DNA of 64,000 nt from Nitrospira sp. (GCA_030123605.1 CP126123.1:2894001-2958000), one strand, 5' to 3'; positions 1-8,741 are shown, counted from the first letter of the stretch. Numbers and translations are program-made. Notes: generated by a model from the letters alone, not told the origin.

Positions 1-766
1 CCGCAACAAAGCCGCGCTCCAAATACCCCTGGAACATCATGCGCAGGTCAAACGCCATCCATGCCGGGATGATCTTCCGCATGTATCCTTCCCACGAGTC
101 GAAATCCTCCCCTCCATAAGTGATCTTCTTTTGCAGCAGTCCGCTCCAGATCGAAGCCGCATCCGGGCCGCTCAAGTCTTTCGGGCCGACGAGATTATAG
201 GTTTTCCCCTGGTGACCATCGGTCGTCAGTGCAATGGCGGTAGCCTCCGCGATGTCGCGCACGTCCACCGCCGAAATGCCCCGCCTTCCTAGGGGGATCG
301 GGTAGATGCCGGCTCCCAAGAGCGACTCCTTTAATCCTCGATCGTTCTGAAAAAAGTAGCTCGGGCGAATAATGGTGAACGGGACGTCAAACTCTTTGAG
401 TGCGTTCTCGACGGCAAGCTTCGAAGCGAAGTGCGGCACGTCCTTAAACCGGTCTACATCGAAGACCGAGTGGTACACGACCTGTCGGAGTTTGAGCTTC
501 TTCGCGAGCCCGTAGGCGATGAGGCCCTGCGTCAGCTCATCGGCAACGACAGCGTTCAGCAGGTACAACTTATCGACGCCGTCAAGCGCCTTTTGGACCG
601 TGACCGGGTCCAGGAGGTCGCCGACGACCACTTCAACGTCCGCCGGCAAGTTGCCGCCCTTGCTCTCACTGCGGACAAGGGCGCGAACCGCCGCCCTGCG
701 CTTGCGAAGCTCTTTGACCACTTCGGAGCCGACTGTGCCGGTGCTGCCTGTCACGAGAATCTTCAT
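1..766 (-). CDS. NmrA/NAD(P)-binding Rossmann-fold protein (3' end cut by window)
   Basis: The minus-strand reading frame starts with ATG at 766 (MKILVTGSTGTVGSEVVKEL) and stays open to the window edge, so the C-terminus is missing. The N-terminal TGxxGxxG nucleotide-binding loop and following beta-strand/acidic pattern are typical of atypical short-chain dehydrogenases of the NmrA/HSCARG type, which bind NAD(P) and act as oxidoreductases or redox sensors. The downstream FTIIRPSYFFQN stretch also fits this family. Substrate is unknown. No partner gene is in the same direction immediately upstream. Assignment to the fold is firm; a precise function is not possible. Confidence 0.85.
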   Translation of the reverse strand, partial: MKILVTGSTGTVGSEVVKELRKRRAAVRALVRSESKGGNLPADVEVVVGDLLDPVTVQKALDGVDKLYLLNAVVADELTQGLIAYGLAKKLKLRQVVYHSVFDVDRFKDVPHFASKLAVENALKEFDVPFTIIRPSYFFQNDRGLKESLLGAGIYPIPLGRRGISAVDVRDIAEATAIALTTDGHQGKTYNLVGPKDLSGPDAASIWSGLLQKKITYGGEDFDSWEGYMRKIIPAWMAFDLRMMFQGYLERGFVA

Positions 767-938
767 CTTGAATAGGCCTCCTTGATTTATGCCTTACATG
801 ACACTCAACCATTGATTAGGCCGCCCGTCAATGGTACGCCGCTCGGCGACGTATCGCTCATCGGCTCTGCAAAGAGACTGCAGCACGCAGCCTGGCTCGA
901 CAACGACCGTCAGCTTCATCGGCTTGTTGCACGGACGA

Positions 939-1184
939 CTACTTGCCGACGCCGATCTGCGGCATGAAATCCTGGTTGTCCCAGAACAGGCACTCTTCGT
1001 CCATCGGTCCCTCCTTGGTCCAATGGGCGAACGTGGCGAGTCGGATCTTATAGGCCTTCCCGGTCGGAAGAATGGTCGTCCCATCCGGCATGGGCATCGG
1101 TCGTGTGAACGTGCCTTCCATTTCGCCGATCACCGCCGTCCAATCCCCCTGCTCAACTTTAAATGGTCGTTGGTGATTCGTCAT
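939..1184 (-). pseudogene. C-terminal half of a SnoaL-like ester cyclase (truncated remnant)
   Basis: The frame from ATG at 1184 encodes 81 residues that match, from memory of the family, the last half of SnoaL/NTF2-like ester cyclases: a QGDWTAVIGEMEGTF strand, a PDG...PTGK loop, then LFWDNQDFMPQIG near the end. Such proteins are normally about 140-150 residues, so the N-terminal half of the cone-shaped fold is absent. The frame upstream of 1184 (towards 1286) has no similarity I recognise and overlaps the end of the neighbouring PDO-rhodanese gene. It is most simply a decaying fragment. A short functional protein cannot be excluded. Confidence 0.6.
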
Positions 1185-1239
1185 CCGTCTCTCACCGCTT
1201 GCGGTTCGTCGCAGGTCGTTCATCGTTCGCGCGTTGTCT

Positions 1240-2322
1240 TCACCTTGCACTCTGATACCCCGCCCGTTTCCATCCCTGCATCCCACCCACCATCACATGC
1301 ACCTTGGGAAAACCAGCTTGCATGAGAATCTGCGCGGCCGTGTGGGCCCGGCCGCCTGATTTGCAGACCGTGATGATCTGCTGGTCACGATACTTCTCCA
1401 ACTCGGGGAGCCGATGCGACAGTGTGGTCACCGGGATGTTGATCACTCCGGTGATGTGACCGAGCTCTTCCGTGAGCTCGCGGGGGTCCCGCACGTCGAG
1501 GAGCAAGACTCGGACTCCCGCATCCAGTTCGCGCTTGACCTCCTCTGCGGGAATACCGGCCACCTGCTGATCGTTGGCGCCGATGTCCATCGTGCCTTTG
1601 ACCTCGCAGGCAGGCACATCCACCGGTATCCAGGCCGCCTTAGGATCCTGCGCGCACGCGTAGTTTGCTTTCAGGACATCCTTCATCCATTCGGCGGGAC
1701 CGAGTTTCAACCCCTCCAGATAATCAACGTACTCCCGCTTGGTGCGAGGTGTTAAATTAGGGTTCCGTAGCTTCTGGTCCTTGAGGCTCGAAGGCTGGCG
1801 GTTGCGATACTCATGCCCTGGGTACACGATCAACTGCTCGGGGAGCCCGAGAATCCGCTGAATGCTGTCCCAATGTTCCCCGGCATCGCCGCCGGGCAGA
1901 TCTGTGCGCCCCGCGCCCGCGTCGTCCAGAAAGAGCACGTCACCGGTCAGGACACGGTCGGGTAACACCAGTGTCAGGCTGTCCTTGGTGTGTCCGGGAG
2001 TGGCCATGACTTTCACGGGGACATTGCCGAGACGGCACTCGAATCCGTCCGTGACGTGGAACGTGACACACCGGGCCGGTGCCTTGACGTGCATGACGTA
2101 CTCGCAGCCCGTCCGGTCCTTGAGGGCCGCTCCCCCCGAGAGATGATCCGCATGGGTATGCGTATCGATAACATGGGTGAGCCGAAGCTTCTTTTGTTCT
2201 AATATTCTCAGGTACTCGTCGACACCCTCAAGAACCGGGTCGACCAGCACCGCCTCCTGATTCTTCGCGTCTCCGATAAGATACGTCCGGCAGGCATGGG
2301 CATTGAGCTGCTCGAAAATCAT
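1240..2322 (-). CDS. Persulfide dioxygenase-rhodanese fusion (MBL fold plus rhodanese)
   Basis: A 360-residue protein. Residues about 1-235 are a metallo-beta-lactamase fold with the THTHADH iron-binding motif (H55, H57, D59, H60), a PGHT loop, a GDVLF strand with its metal-bridging Asp, and a YPGHEY motif. These are the ETHE1-type persulfide dioxygenase signatures. Residues about 265-360 are a rhodanese domain with active-site Cys320 in CKSGGRA. The pair is expected to oxidise glutathione persulfide to sulfite and to transfer sulfane sulfur in the cytoplasm. The start at 2322 was chosen because GGGGGAACGGGTC precedes it; the open frame extends further upstream to 2448 without family similarity. 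It likely belongs to sulfide detoxification. Confidence 0.93.
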   Translation of the reverse strand: MIFEQLNAHACRTYLIGDAKNQEAVLVDPVLEGVDEYLRILEQKKLRLTHVIDTHTHADHLSGGAALKDRTGCEYVMHVKAPARCVTFHVTDGFECRLGNVPVKVMATPGHTKDSLTLVLPDRVLTGDVLFLDDAGAGRTDLPGGDAGEHWDSIQRILGLPEQLIVYPGHEYRNRQPSSLKDQKLRNPNLTPRTKREYVDYLEGLKLGPAEWMKDVLKANYACAQDPKAAWIPVDVPACEVKGTMDIGANDQQVAGIPAEEVKRELDAGVRVLLLDVRDPRELTEELGHITGVINIPVTTLSHRLPELEKYRDQQIITVCKSGGRAHTAAQILMQAGFPKVHVMVGGMQGWKRAGYQSAR

Positions 2323-2501
2323 GACCCGTTCCCCCTTTTTTGTACACGAGACCTGTTCATGAGAGACCTTTAAGTTGAAAGAGATTCGTCCCGGTTCGAC
2401 GTGCCCCGCATTCTCTCTTTTCTCGCTCAACCGATTTGCGGACACCAACTGATCGCCTCAATAATCCTGGGGAATGTCTTCATGCACCTTCGAGCAGGAA
2501 T

Positions 2502-3124
2502 TCAAGGCTTCCTGAGATCGGCTGTGAGACGACTCTCGCCTTTGTTCCAGTCCACGTTCGCGAAAAACGCGTCAATGTATTTGGGGCGCTCGGCGGGGGT
2601 ATAGTCGAGCAGGAATGCATGTTCCCATACGCCCATCACGAGTACTGGGCGGAATCCCGCCACATTGCCGATTTCGTGCAGCGTGACCCAGTGGTTGGTG
2701 AGCCGCCCGCGGATCGGATCCTGGAAGCAGATCGCCCAGCCCACGCCGCGCATTTTGCCGATACTGACAAAGTCGGCTTTCCAAATATCATAGCGGCCGA
2801 AGCTCGCCTCGGCCATTTTATAGAAAGCAGACTCCTTGCTCGGATCACACGATCCTCCTTTCATCATGTTGCCAAAGTAATACCCATGCAACACCATGCC
2901 GTTATATTCGAACCCGAGGCGCCTGGTGAGTTCTGAGTAAGGCGGCATCTCCTCCTGATCGACACGCCCGTCTTTTAGGAAATCCGGATCTTTTCTGTCA
3001 GCCGGTTCGTTGCGTTAACGTATCCCTCGTAAAGCTTGACGTGCATTTCAAGAGTTTGATCGGAAATGCCGTGAAGCCCGCTCAGATTGAAGGGCTTGAC
3101 TTGATACGACTCGATTTTGACCAT
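2502..3124 (-). pseudogene. Fe/Mn superoxide dismutase, frameshifted
   Basis: The N-terminal 49 residues (from ATG at 3124, preceded by GAGGGATGACT) contain the first metal ligand in EMHVKLYEGYV and then hit a TAA at 2975-2977. The family sequence continues in another frame (DFLKDGRVDQEEMPPYSELTRR, open to 2502) with LHGYYFGN, the LTNHWVTLHE segment and WEHAFLLDY. A single shift near 2975-2991 restores one 200-residue Fe/Mn-SOD. In addition, the usual Asp ligand of the DxWEHA motif is Gly here (MGVWEHAF, codon GGC instead of GAC). Frameshift and loss of a ligand together suggest the gene is inactive rather than mis-sequenced. Reinitiation at the ATG at 2948 after GAGGAG is possible. Confidence 0.85.
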
Positions 3125-3388
3125 AGTCATCCCTCGTCTACGTTGTAGATTCTCCTGTTTTCCCGTGCAGGGCGCTTTCAGAATTCAAGCTGCGCGAATT
3201 CCCGCGGCGTTGTGGATCATCTCCCAGTCCTGATTGTTCGTTCTCGTATCAGCACAATGACCGCATCTGAGGAAGGAGTTCCGCCAACAAGGCCTGGAAG
3301 GAAGGATTACGTCGAGAGGTGGGAGTCGGATGGCGGTTCAGGTGCCGACTTCTGTGTCGAACTTCAGGGACGCAACACAAGAAGGTTG

Positions 3389-4075
3389 CTACCCAATAAT
3401 TCCAATGTGGCCGGCAATCCAGGCGGCTTGTACCAGATCCTCAGCATAGAGCTTCTTTCGGATTTCCTCTAAGTGCATCTTGACTGTGCGGGGTGAAATA
3501 TTCAGTTCGTGGGCGATCTCTTTGGGAGATTTGCCCTGTGCCCGCCATAACAAGATTTCTTGTTTTCGTTGCGTCAAGATCGGGTATCGATAGGAAGCCA
3601 TCAGGGCTCGACAGAGAGCCGGGAGAAGCTCACCAAAGGACCCGAGGTACGCACGTGCTTCGCCTTCCGACCCGAACACCAGACAGAAATATCCTATTCT
3701 ATTATGGTCTCGCGTACCACCTTCGAGTTCATGCTCAAGATGGTAGTGTTCTATTTTTTTTATAAATTCAGGATCGAACTGATGGCGGAGGCGGGTCATC
3801 ACCTCCGATCGGATTTGAGGTTGTTGCGTTCGTACCCATTCCTGATGGACCGGATCTTTTCGGCACATGCCATTGGCCAGATACCAACCAAGGTAACGCC
3901 GGGGATAGTCGACATCGACCATGTTCCCGATCACATGGGTTGCGTCATTCCCCCACAGGCAGGCTAGACAGCGATAGGGGACGACGGCTCGGAGGTCCTC
4001 CAACAGCCGTCTAAATTGTCGAGGTGTGTGGCACCGGGCTGCGTACTGTTGTATCGCTTTGGCGGGCTTTCCCAT
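3389..4075 (-). CDS. LuxR-family transcriptional regulator
   Basis: A 228-residue protein. The last 65 residues are a LuxR/GerE helix-turn-helix: LTQRKQEILLWRAQGKSPKEIAHELNISPRTVK in outline, followed by HLEEIRKKL. The first 150 residues are an N-terminal sensory-type domain with aromatic-rich strands (WYLANGMCRKDPVH), resembling the autoinducer-binding or EpsA-like domains, but the conserved acyl-homoserine-lactone residues cannot be confirmed by eye. There is no receiver domain, so it is not a classical response regulator. It is transcribed divergently from the XRE gene at 4434 across a 358-base gap. The ligand and targets are unknown. Confidence 0.85.
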   Translation of the reverse strand: MGKPAKAIQQYAARCHTPRQFRRLLEDLRAVVPYRCLACLWGNDATHVIGNMVDVDYPRRYLGWYLANGMCRKDPVHQEWVRTQQPQIRSEVMTRLRHQFDPEFIKKIEHYHLEHELEGGTRDHNRIGYFCLVFGSEGEARAYLGSFGELLPALCRALMASYRYPILTQRKQEILLWRAQGKSPKEIAHELNISPRTVKMHLEEIRKKLYAEDLVQAAWIAGHIGIIG

Positions 4076-4433
4076 CGGAATCCCTCCTTATCCTGATCGA
4101 CCCCTCCGAACAAACGGTGTTTTTTATTCGGCGCAGAGCCCCGGGTCTCCATTTTGATGAATCCCCCTGTCTTTCTAGACACCTGGCTCCACGCCAGTGG
4201 ACACAAAACGATCTGGTTGGCGCAATTGTATTCCGATACTGTCCCTGCATCCACAGCAAGATTCGTCGATGAATCGATGGATCAATCAGACCGGATGGAT
4301 TTGGTCGGATTCGTACCCGAGACACAGGACGACACGGATGACAATACCCTTGAGTATCGGATCGGCCGCTTTCTGAGGACTCTCTGACTGTGGAAGGCAC
4401 CGGTGAGCAACCCTATATTTTCGCCCAAATCAG
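4076..4433. other. Divergent intergenic region between two regulators
   Basis: This 358-base stretch separates the LuxR-type gene (minus) from the XRE gene (plus) and should hold both promoters. Short open frames cross it on both strands but none shows a recognisable protein signature. I see no convincing consensus -35/-10 pair or operator palindrome. Confidence 0.5.
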
Positions 4434-4886
4434 ATGAAGGATGTGTTGAATCGACTGGGGCGAAGGATTCGCGAATTGCGCCTCAAGGCAGGGTTGACCC
4501 AAGAGCAACTTGCTGAGCGAGCGGACTTGCATCCGACGTATCTCGGCGGTGTCGAACGTGGCGAACGCAATCTGTCGCTCAACAACCTCGGCAAACTGGC
4601 TGGAGCGTTCCACGTGCCCCTACAGAGCTTGCTGGACTTCCAAGACGAACAGAATCGTCAGACCGTCGATGGTGTGAAGGCTTTGATCGTCGGGAAAAAC
4701 CCCCGCCTAGAATTGTTCTTCACCGCATTCTGTGGAAACTGCAAGTACCTGAACGGTTTTCTCACCCTGAAAGGCAACCCCTGCCACGTAACCTTTTTCT
4801 CGATTGTCTGCAAGAATTGTGAGCCGTTCAGCACGTTTACATACTTCGTCGCCAACCCCGGGTTGAGAAGGGATGCAACGAGGTGA
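4434..4886 (+). CDS. XRE-family HTH regulator with a C-terminal cysteine cluster
   Basis: A 150-residue protein. Residues about 7-65 form a Cro/C1-type helix-turn-helix (IRELRLKAGLTQEQLAERA, then YLGGVERGERNLSL). After a linker the C-terminal half carries five cysteines: a C100-x2-C103 pair, C117 and a C126-x2-C129 pair. Such paired CxxC motifs commonly bind zinc or sense redox state; here that is inference. ATG at 4434 gives the full HTH but has a poor ribosome site; ATG at 4440 would remove two residues. The orphan response regulator gene follows 42 bases downstream in the same direction, so co-transcription is likely. Confidence 0.82.
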   Translation: MKDVLNRLGRRIRELRLKAGLTQEQLAERADLHPTYLGGVERGERNLSLNNLGKLAGAFHVPLQSLLDFQDEQNRQTVDGVKALIVGKNPRLELFFTAFCGNCKYLNGFLTLKGNPCHVTFFSIVCKNCEPFSTFTYFVANPGLRRDATR

Positions 4887-4928
4887 TGTCGAAACCGCTT
4901 TTGATCATCGAGGATGACGAGGCACGAC

Positions 4929-5588
4929 ATGGCACACCAATCGACAAGCCCAATTTCCGTCTATCTCGCCGACCGCCATGAGATCGTCCGTCTCGGGTGG
5001 CGCGCCCTGCTCGATAGTAACCCCGAATTCACGGTGGTGGGTGACGCCGCTTCGAAACAGCAGGCGACGACCGACTTGGCTCAGCTCAAACCGGATATCG
5101 TGATCTTGGATGTCCGGCTGGAGGACGGAAGCGGCGCGGAGACAGCGCAGGAGTTGCTCGCTCTGCACGAAAAGATCCGTATCGTATTTCTGTCGAATAG
5201 CTCGGACGACCAGACGTTGCTCGTTGCCGTGGCCTCCGGGGTTCACGGGTACGTTCTAAGGGATGCGGGCACCGAAACGCTCCTCATGGCACTTCGTACC
5301 GTCGCACGGGGTCATACGTATCTCGACCCGCGGATGACGCATCACCCCTTTGCCCAACTCAGAAGAATGGCCGGCTGCGCCTCCGGGCGGCGGAACAGGC
5401 TATCACTGTCGCCGCAGGAACAGCGGCTTCTACCGCTGATCTCTCAAGGCAAGACCAACAAAGAAATTGCAGAAGAACTCGGGCTGAGTGAGAAAACGGT
5501 CAAAAATTACCTGGCGCATGTCTACTGCAAATTGAACATCACGAGACGTTCCCAGGCAGCGGCATTGTACTCGAAACATTTTTCTTGA
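4929..5588 (+). CDS. NarL/FixJ-type response regulator with an atypical receiver
   Basis: A 219-residue protein with an N-terminal receiver (about residues 9-125) and a C-terminal LuxR-type HTH (LSPQEQRLLPLISQGKTNKE, then LGLSEKTVKNYLAHVY). The phosphoacceptor Asp61 is present in VILDVRL and the switch Ser in FLSNSS. However, the acidic pair is D15-R16 rather than DD, and the invariant receiver lysine is Arg111 in GYVLRDAG. It may therefore be phosphorylated poorly or work without phosphate. GAGG six bases before ATG at 4929 favours this start over 4914. No histidine kinase gene is nearby, so it is an orphan. Confidence 0.9.
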   Translation: MAHQSTSPISVYLADRHEIVRLGWRALLDSNPEFTVVGDAASKQQATTDLAQLKPDIVILDVRLEDGSGAETAQELLALHEKIRIVFLSNSSDDQTLLVAVASGVHGYVLRDAGTETLLMALRTVARGHTYLDPRMTHHPFAQLRRMAGCASGRRNRLSLSPQEQRLLPLISQGKTNKEIAEELGLSEKTVKNYLAHVYCKLNITRRSQAAALYSKHFS

Positions 5589-5737
5589 GCAGACCCCCTA
5601 CGCTCTCCGTCCGTTACGGGTGAACCGGTCAATCGCTCTTTCTGTAGACGCCCCGCTGCGGGAAAGCACCTCTCACGGATTCTGTGCTCGAGGGGCTATT
5701 ACTTCAGGAGAACCCTCACACGATCTCTCGTGGCCTC

Positions 5738-7828
5738 TCACTCATTCGCTGAGGCACCGCCCGTCCCAACGTCTTCAACGACAGAAGTGTTCGGCAATAG
5801 CCGGGAATCAGTCTGAGGGCATTGCACAAGATAGCGGAGCACCTTCTCGGACCGTATCACCCCGATCAAGCGGCAGGTCTCTTTGCTTTCCACCACCGGT
5901 ATCCAGTCGAGGTCGTGCTTGTTCATCAGGTCACCGACCGTCAGGCTGGTGTCATCCGGTGTAACCACGACGGGATTCACCTTCATGAACTCCACGGTGT
6001 CCGCCTCCGCGGTCTTCCCTCGCGCAAAGGCTTCGAATAACTCGTTTCGTGTGATGACGCCCTGCAAGCGTCCGTCCTGATCAAGCACACACAGGAATGC
6101 GAGGCCGTGCTCAGCAAACAAGCGGACGGCATCGTCAAACGTATCGTCAAGAGAAACGCGGTGCTCGGGAACCGGCTCCATGAAGGTGGACAGGGGCGCT
6201 CGTTCGAGGGCGGCCCATGATTGAGCCAACCGCGGATTCAACCGAGGGCGCCGCCACCGCAGGGCCTGGGCCACGATATTACGAAAGGGAGTGAGTGCTC
6301 CGGAAATTTGCGAGAAGACTTCTTTCCCCATCACCAGCACTTCAACCGCCGTGCGGGCGCGGACGCTCCCGATGCGCACGGTGCCGTCGAGGAGGGAGAT
6401 CTCGCCGAAAAAATCCCCCGGCCCGAACCGTGCCAGGAGGGTGGGTTGTCCCGTCGGGTCACGCCGTGTCGCCTCGACCTCGCCCCGTTCGATCACGTAA
6501 AAATTCAACGCCGGCTCGCCCTCGACGAAGATGTAATCGCCGGGGCGATAATGCGCCCGCGCGATCCGTTCGGTTCGATCGATCCTGGGATAGGCCAGAT
6601 CACGGGGAAACAACAGTTCCCAGGTCCAATCGAACGCGACTTTGACTCGACGGGACCAGGAGGGCGATTTCAACCAATAGACGGTCCTCCAGAGCCACCA
6701 AGCCGGAAAACCGGACAGACGCACACCCAAAATTTCAGCCACGGCATTTCGCTCGCCGATGCCGCAGAGTTGACCCAGCGGCTTGTAGGAAAAGGGCCTG
6801 GTCGGTTGTCCCTGCAGCGTCCGAACGATGTTCTCGGCGGCTTGCTCGCCCTGTCGTTCGGCAAACTGGCCGGTCGTCGGCGACGGATGGTTGTCGTAGG
6901 CGTTGACGATATGGGCGCAGTCGCCGATCGCCCAGAGGTTCGACAGGCCGCGTACCAGCATATCCGGACCGGTGAGCAATCGGCCGCTGTCTTTGGGCAC
7001 ATCAAGCCGGTGCACCAGAAGCGGCGCCGTGGTGCCGATCGTGCATACGACGGTGGCGCCGCGGATCATTCGCCCATCGTCCAGTTCAACTCCTTCGGCA
7101 GTGGCCAGCGCCGCGCGCGCGTTGAGCATCATCTGAATGCCGGCTTCCTCCATTTTTGTTCGGGCAAACTCCCGCAAGGTGGGGCTCACTTCCGGAAGAA
7201 TCTGATCGCGGCTATGGACCAACGTCACGGTCACGTCACGGGCGGTGAAGTTGCCGTAGAACTTCGTGCTGGCTCGGATCAGATCATTGATCTCGCCGGC
7301 CGCCTCGACGCCGGTAAAACCGCCGCCCACCACCACGAACGACAGATACCATCGGCGCCGGTCCGGATCGGCGCACACCTCCGCCTTTTCCAGTTGCTCC
7401 ATCACGTGGAACCTCAACGCGACGGCGTCGCCGACCGATTTCAACGGAAACGCATGGTCGGCCATGCCGGGGACCAGGCTGAGATTGACCGCCGTGCCGC
7501 AAGCCAATACGGCATGGTCGAATGCCATACGCCCCGGCCGGCTATCGTGCCCTTCGTACTCCACTTCGGAGGTTGCGAGGTGGATCTGTCGGACTTCCTC
7601 CGTCCGGCACCGTACTTGAGGCAACATCTGCCGCACCGGCACGGTCACCGTCAGGGGGTTGATCGCCGCGCCGGCCACCTCCGCCAACAACGGATAGAAC
7701 ACCATGTTGTTTTCTCGACTGAACAGCACGATCTCACAGGACTGCGGCGGCAGTTTTCTGCGCAGGGTCCTTGCGCACTTCACCCCGGCGAAGCCGCCGC
7801 CGATGATGATGATTCTCGTGACCCCCAT
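5738..7828 (-). CDS. NDH-2-like FAD/NAD oxidoreductase fused to cNMP-binding and CBS domains
   Basis: A 696-residue protein. Residues 1-400 are a type II NADH dehydrogenase/sulfide:quinone reductase-like flavoprotein with an N-terminal FAD loop (GGGFAGVKCAR), a second dinucleotide loop (VVGGGFTGVEAAGE near 168) and an AIGDCAHI flavin-binding strand. Residues about 430-535 form a cyclic-nucleotide-binding (CAP-ED) barrel with the GDFFGEISLLDG phosphate-cassette-like motif. Residues about 555-665 are a pair of CBS domains. An amphipathic aromatic stretch (FPAWWLWRTVYWLKS) before the barrel may attach it to the membrane. Predicted role: NADH:quinone oxidoreduction with built-in nucleotide sensing. 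Effector and electron acceptor are inferred. The kinase gene upstream, on the same strand, ends 50 bases away. Confidence 0.9.
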   Translation of the reverse strand: MGVTRIIIIGGGFAGVKCARTLRRKLPPQSCEIVLFSRENNMVFYPLLAEVAGAAINPLTVTVPVRQMLPQVRCRTEEVRQIHLATSEVEYEGHDSRPGRMAFDHAVLACGTAVNLSLVPGMADHAFPLKSVGDAVALRFHVMEQLEKAEVCADPDRRRWYLSFVVVGGGFTGVEAAGEINDLIRASTKFYGNFTARDVTVTLVHSRDQILPEVSPTLREFARTKMEEAGIQMMLNARAALATAEGVELDDGRMIRGATVVCTIGTTAPLLVHRLDVPKDSGRLLTGPDMLVRGLSNLWAIGDCAHIVNAYDNHPSPTTGQFAERQGEQAAENIVRTLQGQPTRPFSYKPLGQLCGIGERNAVAEILGVRLSGFPAWWLWRTVYWLKSPSWSRRVKVAFDWTWELLFPRDLAYPRIDRTERIARAHYRPGDYIFVEGEPALNFYVIERGEVEATRRDPTGQPTLLARFGPGDFFGEISLLDGTVRIGSVRARTAVEVLVMGKEVFSQISGALTPFRNIVAQALRWRRPRLNPRLAQSWAALERAPLSTFMEPVPEHRVSLDDTFDDAVRLFAEHGLAFLCVLDQDGRLQGVITRNELFEAFARGKTAEADTVEFMKVNPVVVTPDDTSLTVGDLMNKHDLDWIPVVESKETCRLIGVIRSEKVLRYLVQCPQTDSRLLPNTSVVEDVGTGGASANE

Positions 7829-7877
7829 GTGAGGATTCCTTCATCGCACAGAGACGTGATCCTGCTCGCGCAGCAGG

Positions 7878-8651
7878 TCATTCAAGACGGCGTGATGGTG
7901 TGATCGAGCCCTGGCTCCGAATCTTGTTTCGACGTTGTTCGCCGGAATTCTGGACAACACGTGGCTGCCGCTCTTCCCACAGGCGGAAGCCGCCGAGAAA
8001 GGCGTTCCCGTTGTCGCCGAGCCGCGCCCATTCCGGAAGGTCTTTCAGTTTTTTCGCGTTACCGCCCCCCAGTACGACATACTCCACTTGCAAGGCGCGG
8101 CGAAGGGCTTGCGTCACGTCCGCCACATGGCGCCGCCACCGTTTCTTACCCCAGCGCTTGAGCCCCTGCAGGCCTACATAGTGTTCATAGGTTCGGCCTT
8201 TGCTATAGGGGAGGTGCGCCAGCTCCATGGGCGCGAGCACCCCGTCGATCATCAAGGCCGAGCCCAACCCGGTGCCGAGACCGAGGAACAACATCCTGCC
8301 GCCTTCGTAACTGCCGAGGGCCTGCATGGCTGCGTCATTGATGATCCGGACCGGTTTGCCGAAGGCCCGCTGAAAATCGCACGTCACCCAGCCGCCGCCG
8401 AGATTCTTGGGCTCGGCCGCGGGGCGTCCGTCCCATACCGGCCCAGGATACCCGATCGACACCACGTCATAGGCCCAGCCGGCAACGGCGCGCTTCACGG
8501 CAGCGACCATTTTGCTCGCCGTCATGGCCGGACCGGAAGGGATCTTACGAGGTTCGGATTGACCGGTTCCCAGTACCTTCACGTTGGTGCCGCCCACGTC
8601 GATCACGAGCACCTTGAGAGGATCGCGTGGGGTTCGGCTCGGCTTTCTCAT
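7878..8651 (-). CDS. ROK-family kinase, polyphosphate glucokinase-like
   Basis: A 257-residue protein with the phosphate-1 loop VLVIDVGGTNVKV near residue 15, the catalytic-Asp segment IINDAAMQALG, and the glycine-rich FLGLGTGLGSALM typical of ROK kinases of the PPGK type, which phosphorylate glucose with polyphosphate or ATP in the cytoplasm. The classic ROK zinc-binding cysteine cluster is absent, as in PPGK. GGAGGCAACTTGA precedes ATG at 8651. It lies directly upstream of the NDH-2 fusion gene and may be co-transcribed with it. The sugar substrate and phosphate donor are inferred from the family, not visible. Confidence 0.85.
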   Translation of the reverse strand: MRKPSRTPRDPLKVLVIDVGGTNVKVLGTGQSEPRKIPSGPAMTASKMVAAVKRAVAGWAYDVVSIGYPGPVWDGRPAAEPKNLGGGWVTCDFQRAFGKPVRIINDAAMQALGSYEGGRMLFLGLGTGLGSALMIDGVLAPMELAHLPYSKGRTYEHYVGLQGLKRWGKKRWRRHVADVTQALRRALQVEYVVLGGGNAKKLKDLPEWARLGDNGNAFLGGFRLWEERQPRVVQNSGEQRRNKIRSQGSITPSRRLE

Positions 8652-8741
8652 TCAAGTTGCCTCCATCCATTGTGGCCGAAAAATAGTACCTGAGCAGGGC
8701 CCCTTCTCCGACCGTCCGGTTCCATGGCTCAGGCTGTTACC

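Noticed and set aside
4154..4387. Possible 77-residue plus-strand protein between the regulators
   Set aside because: No ribosome site or motif; more likely the divergent promoter region.
6221..7903. Long plus-strand open frame of 560 codons
   Set aside because: It lies opposite the NDH-2 fusion gene, has a composition rich in His, Arg and Pro, and shows no domain; it is a mirror frame of a GC-rich gene.
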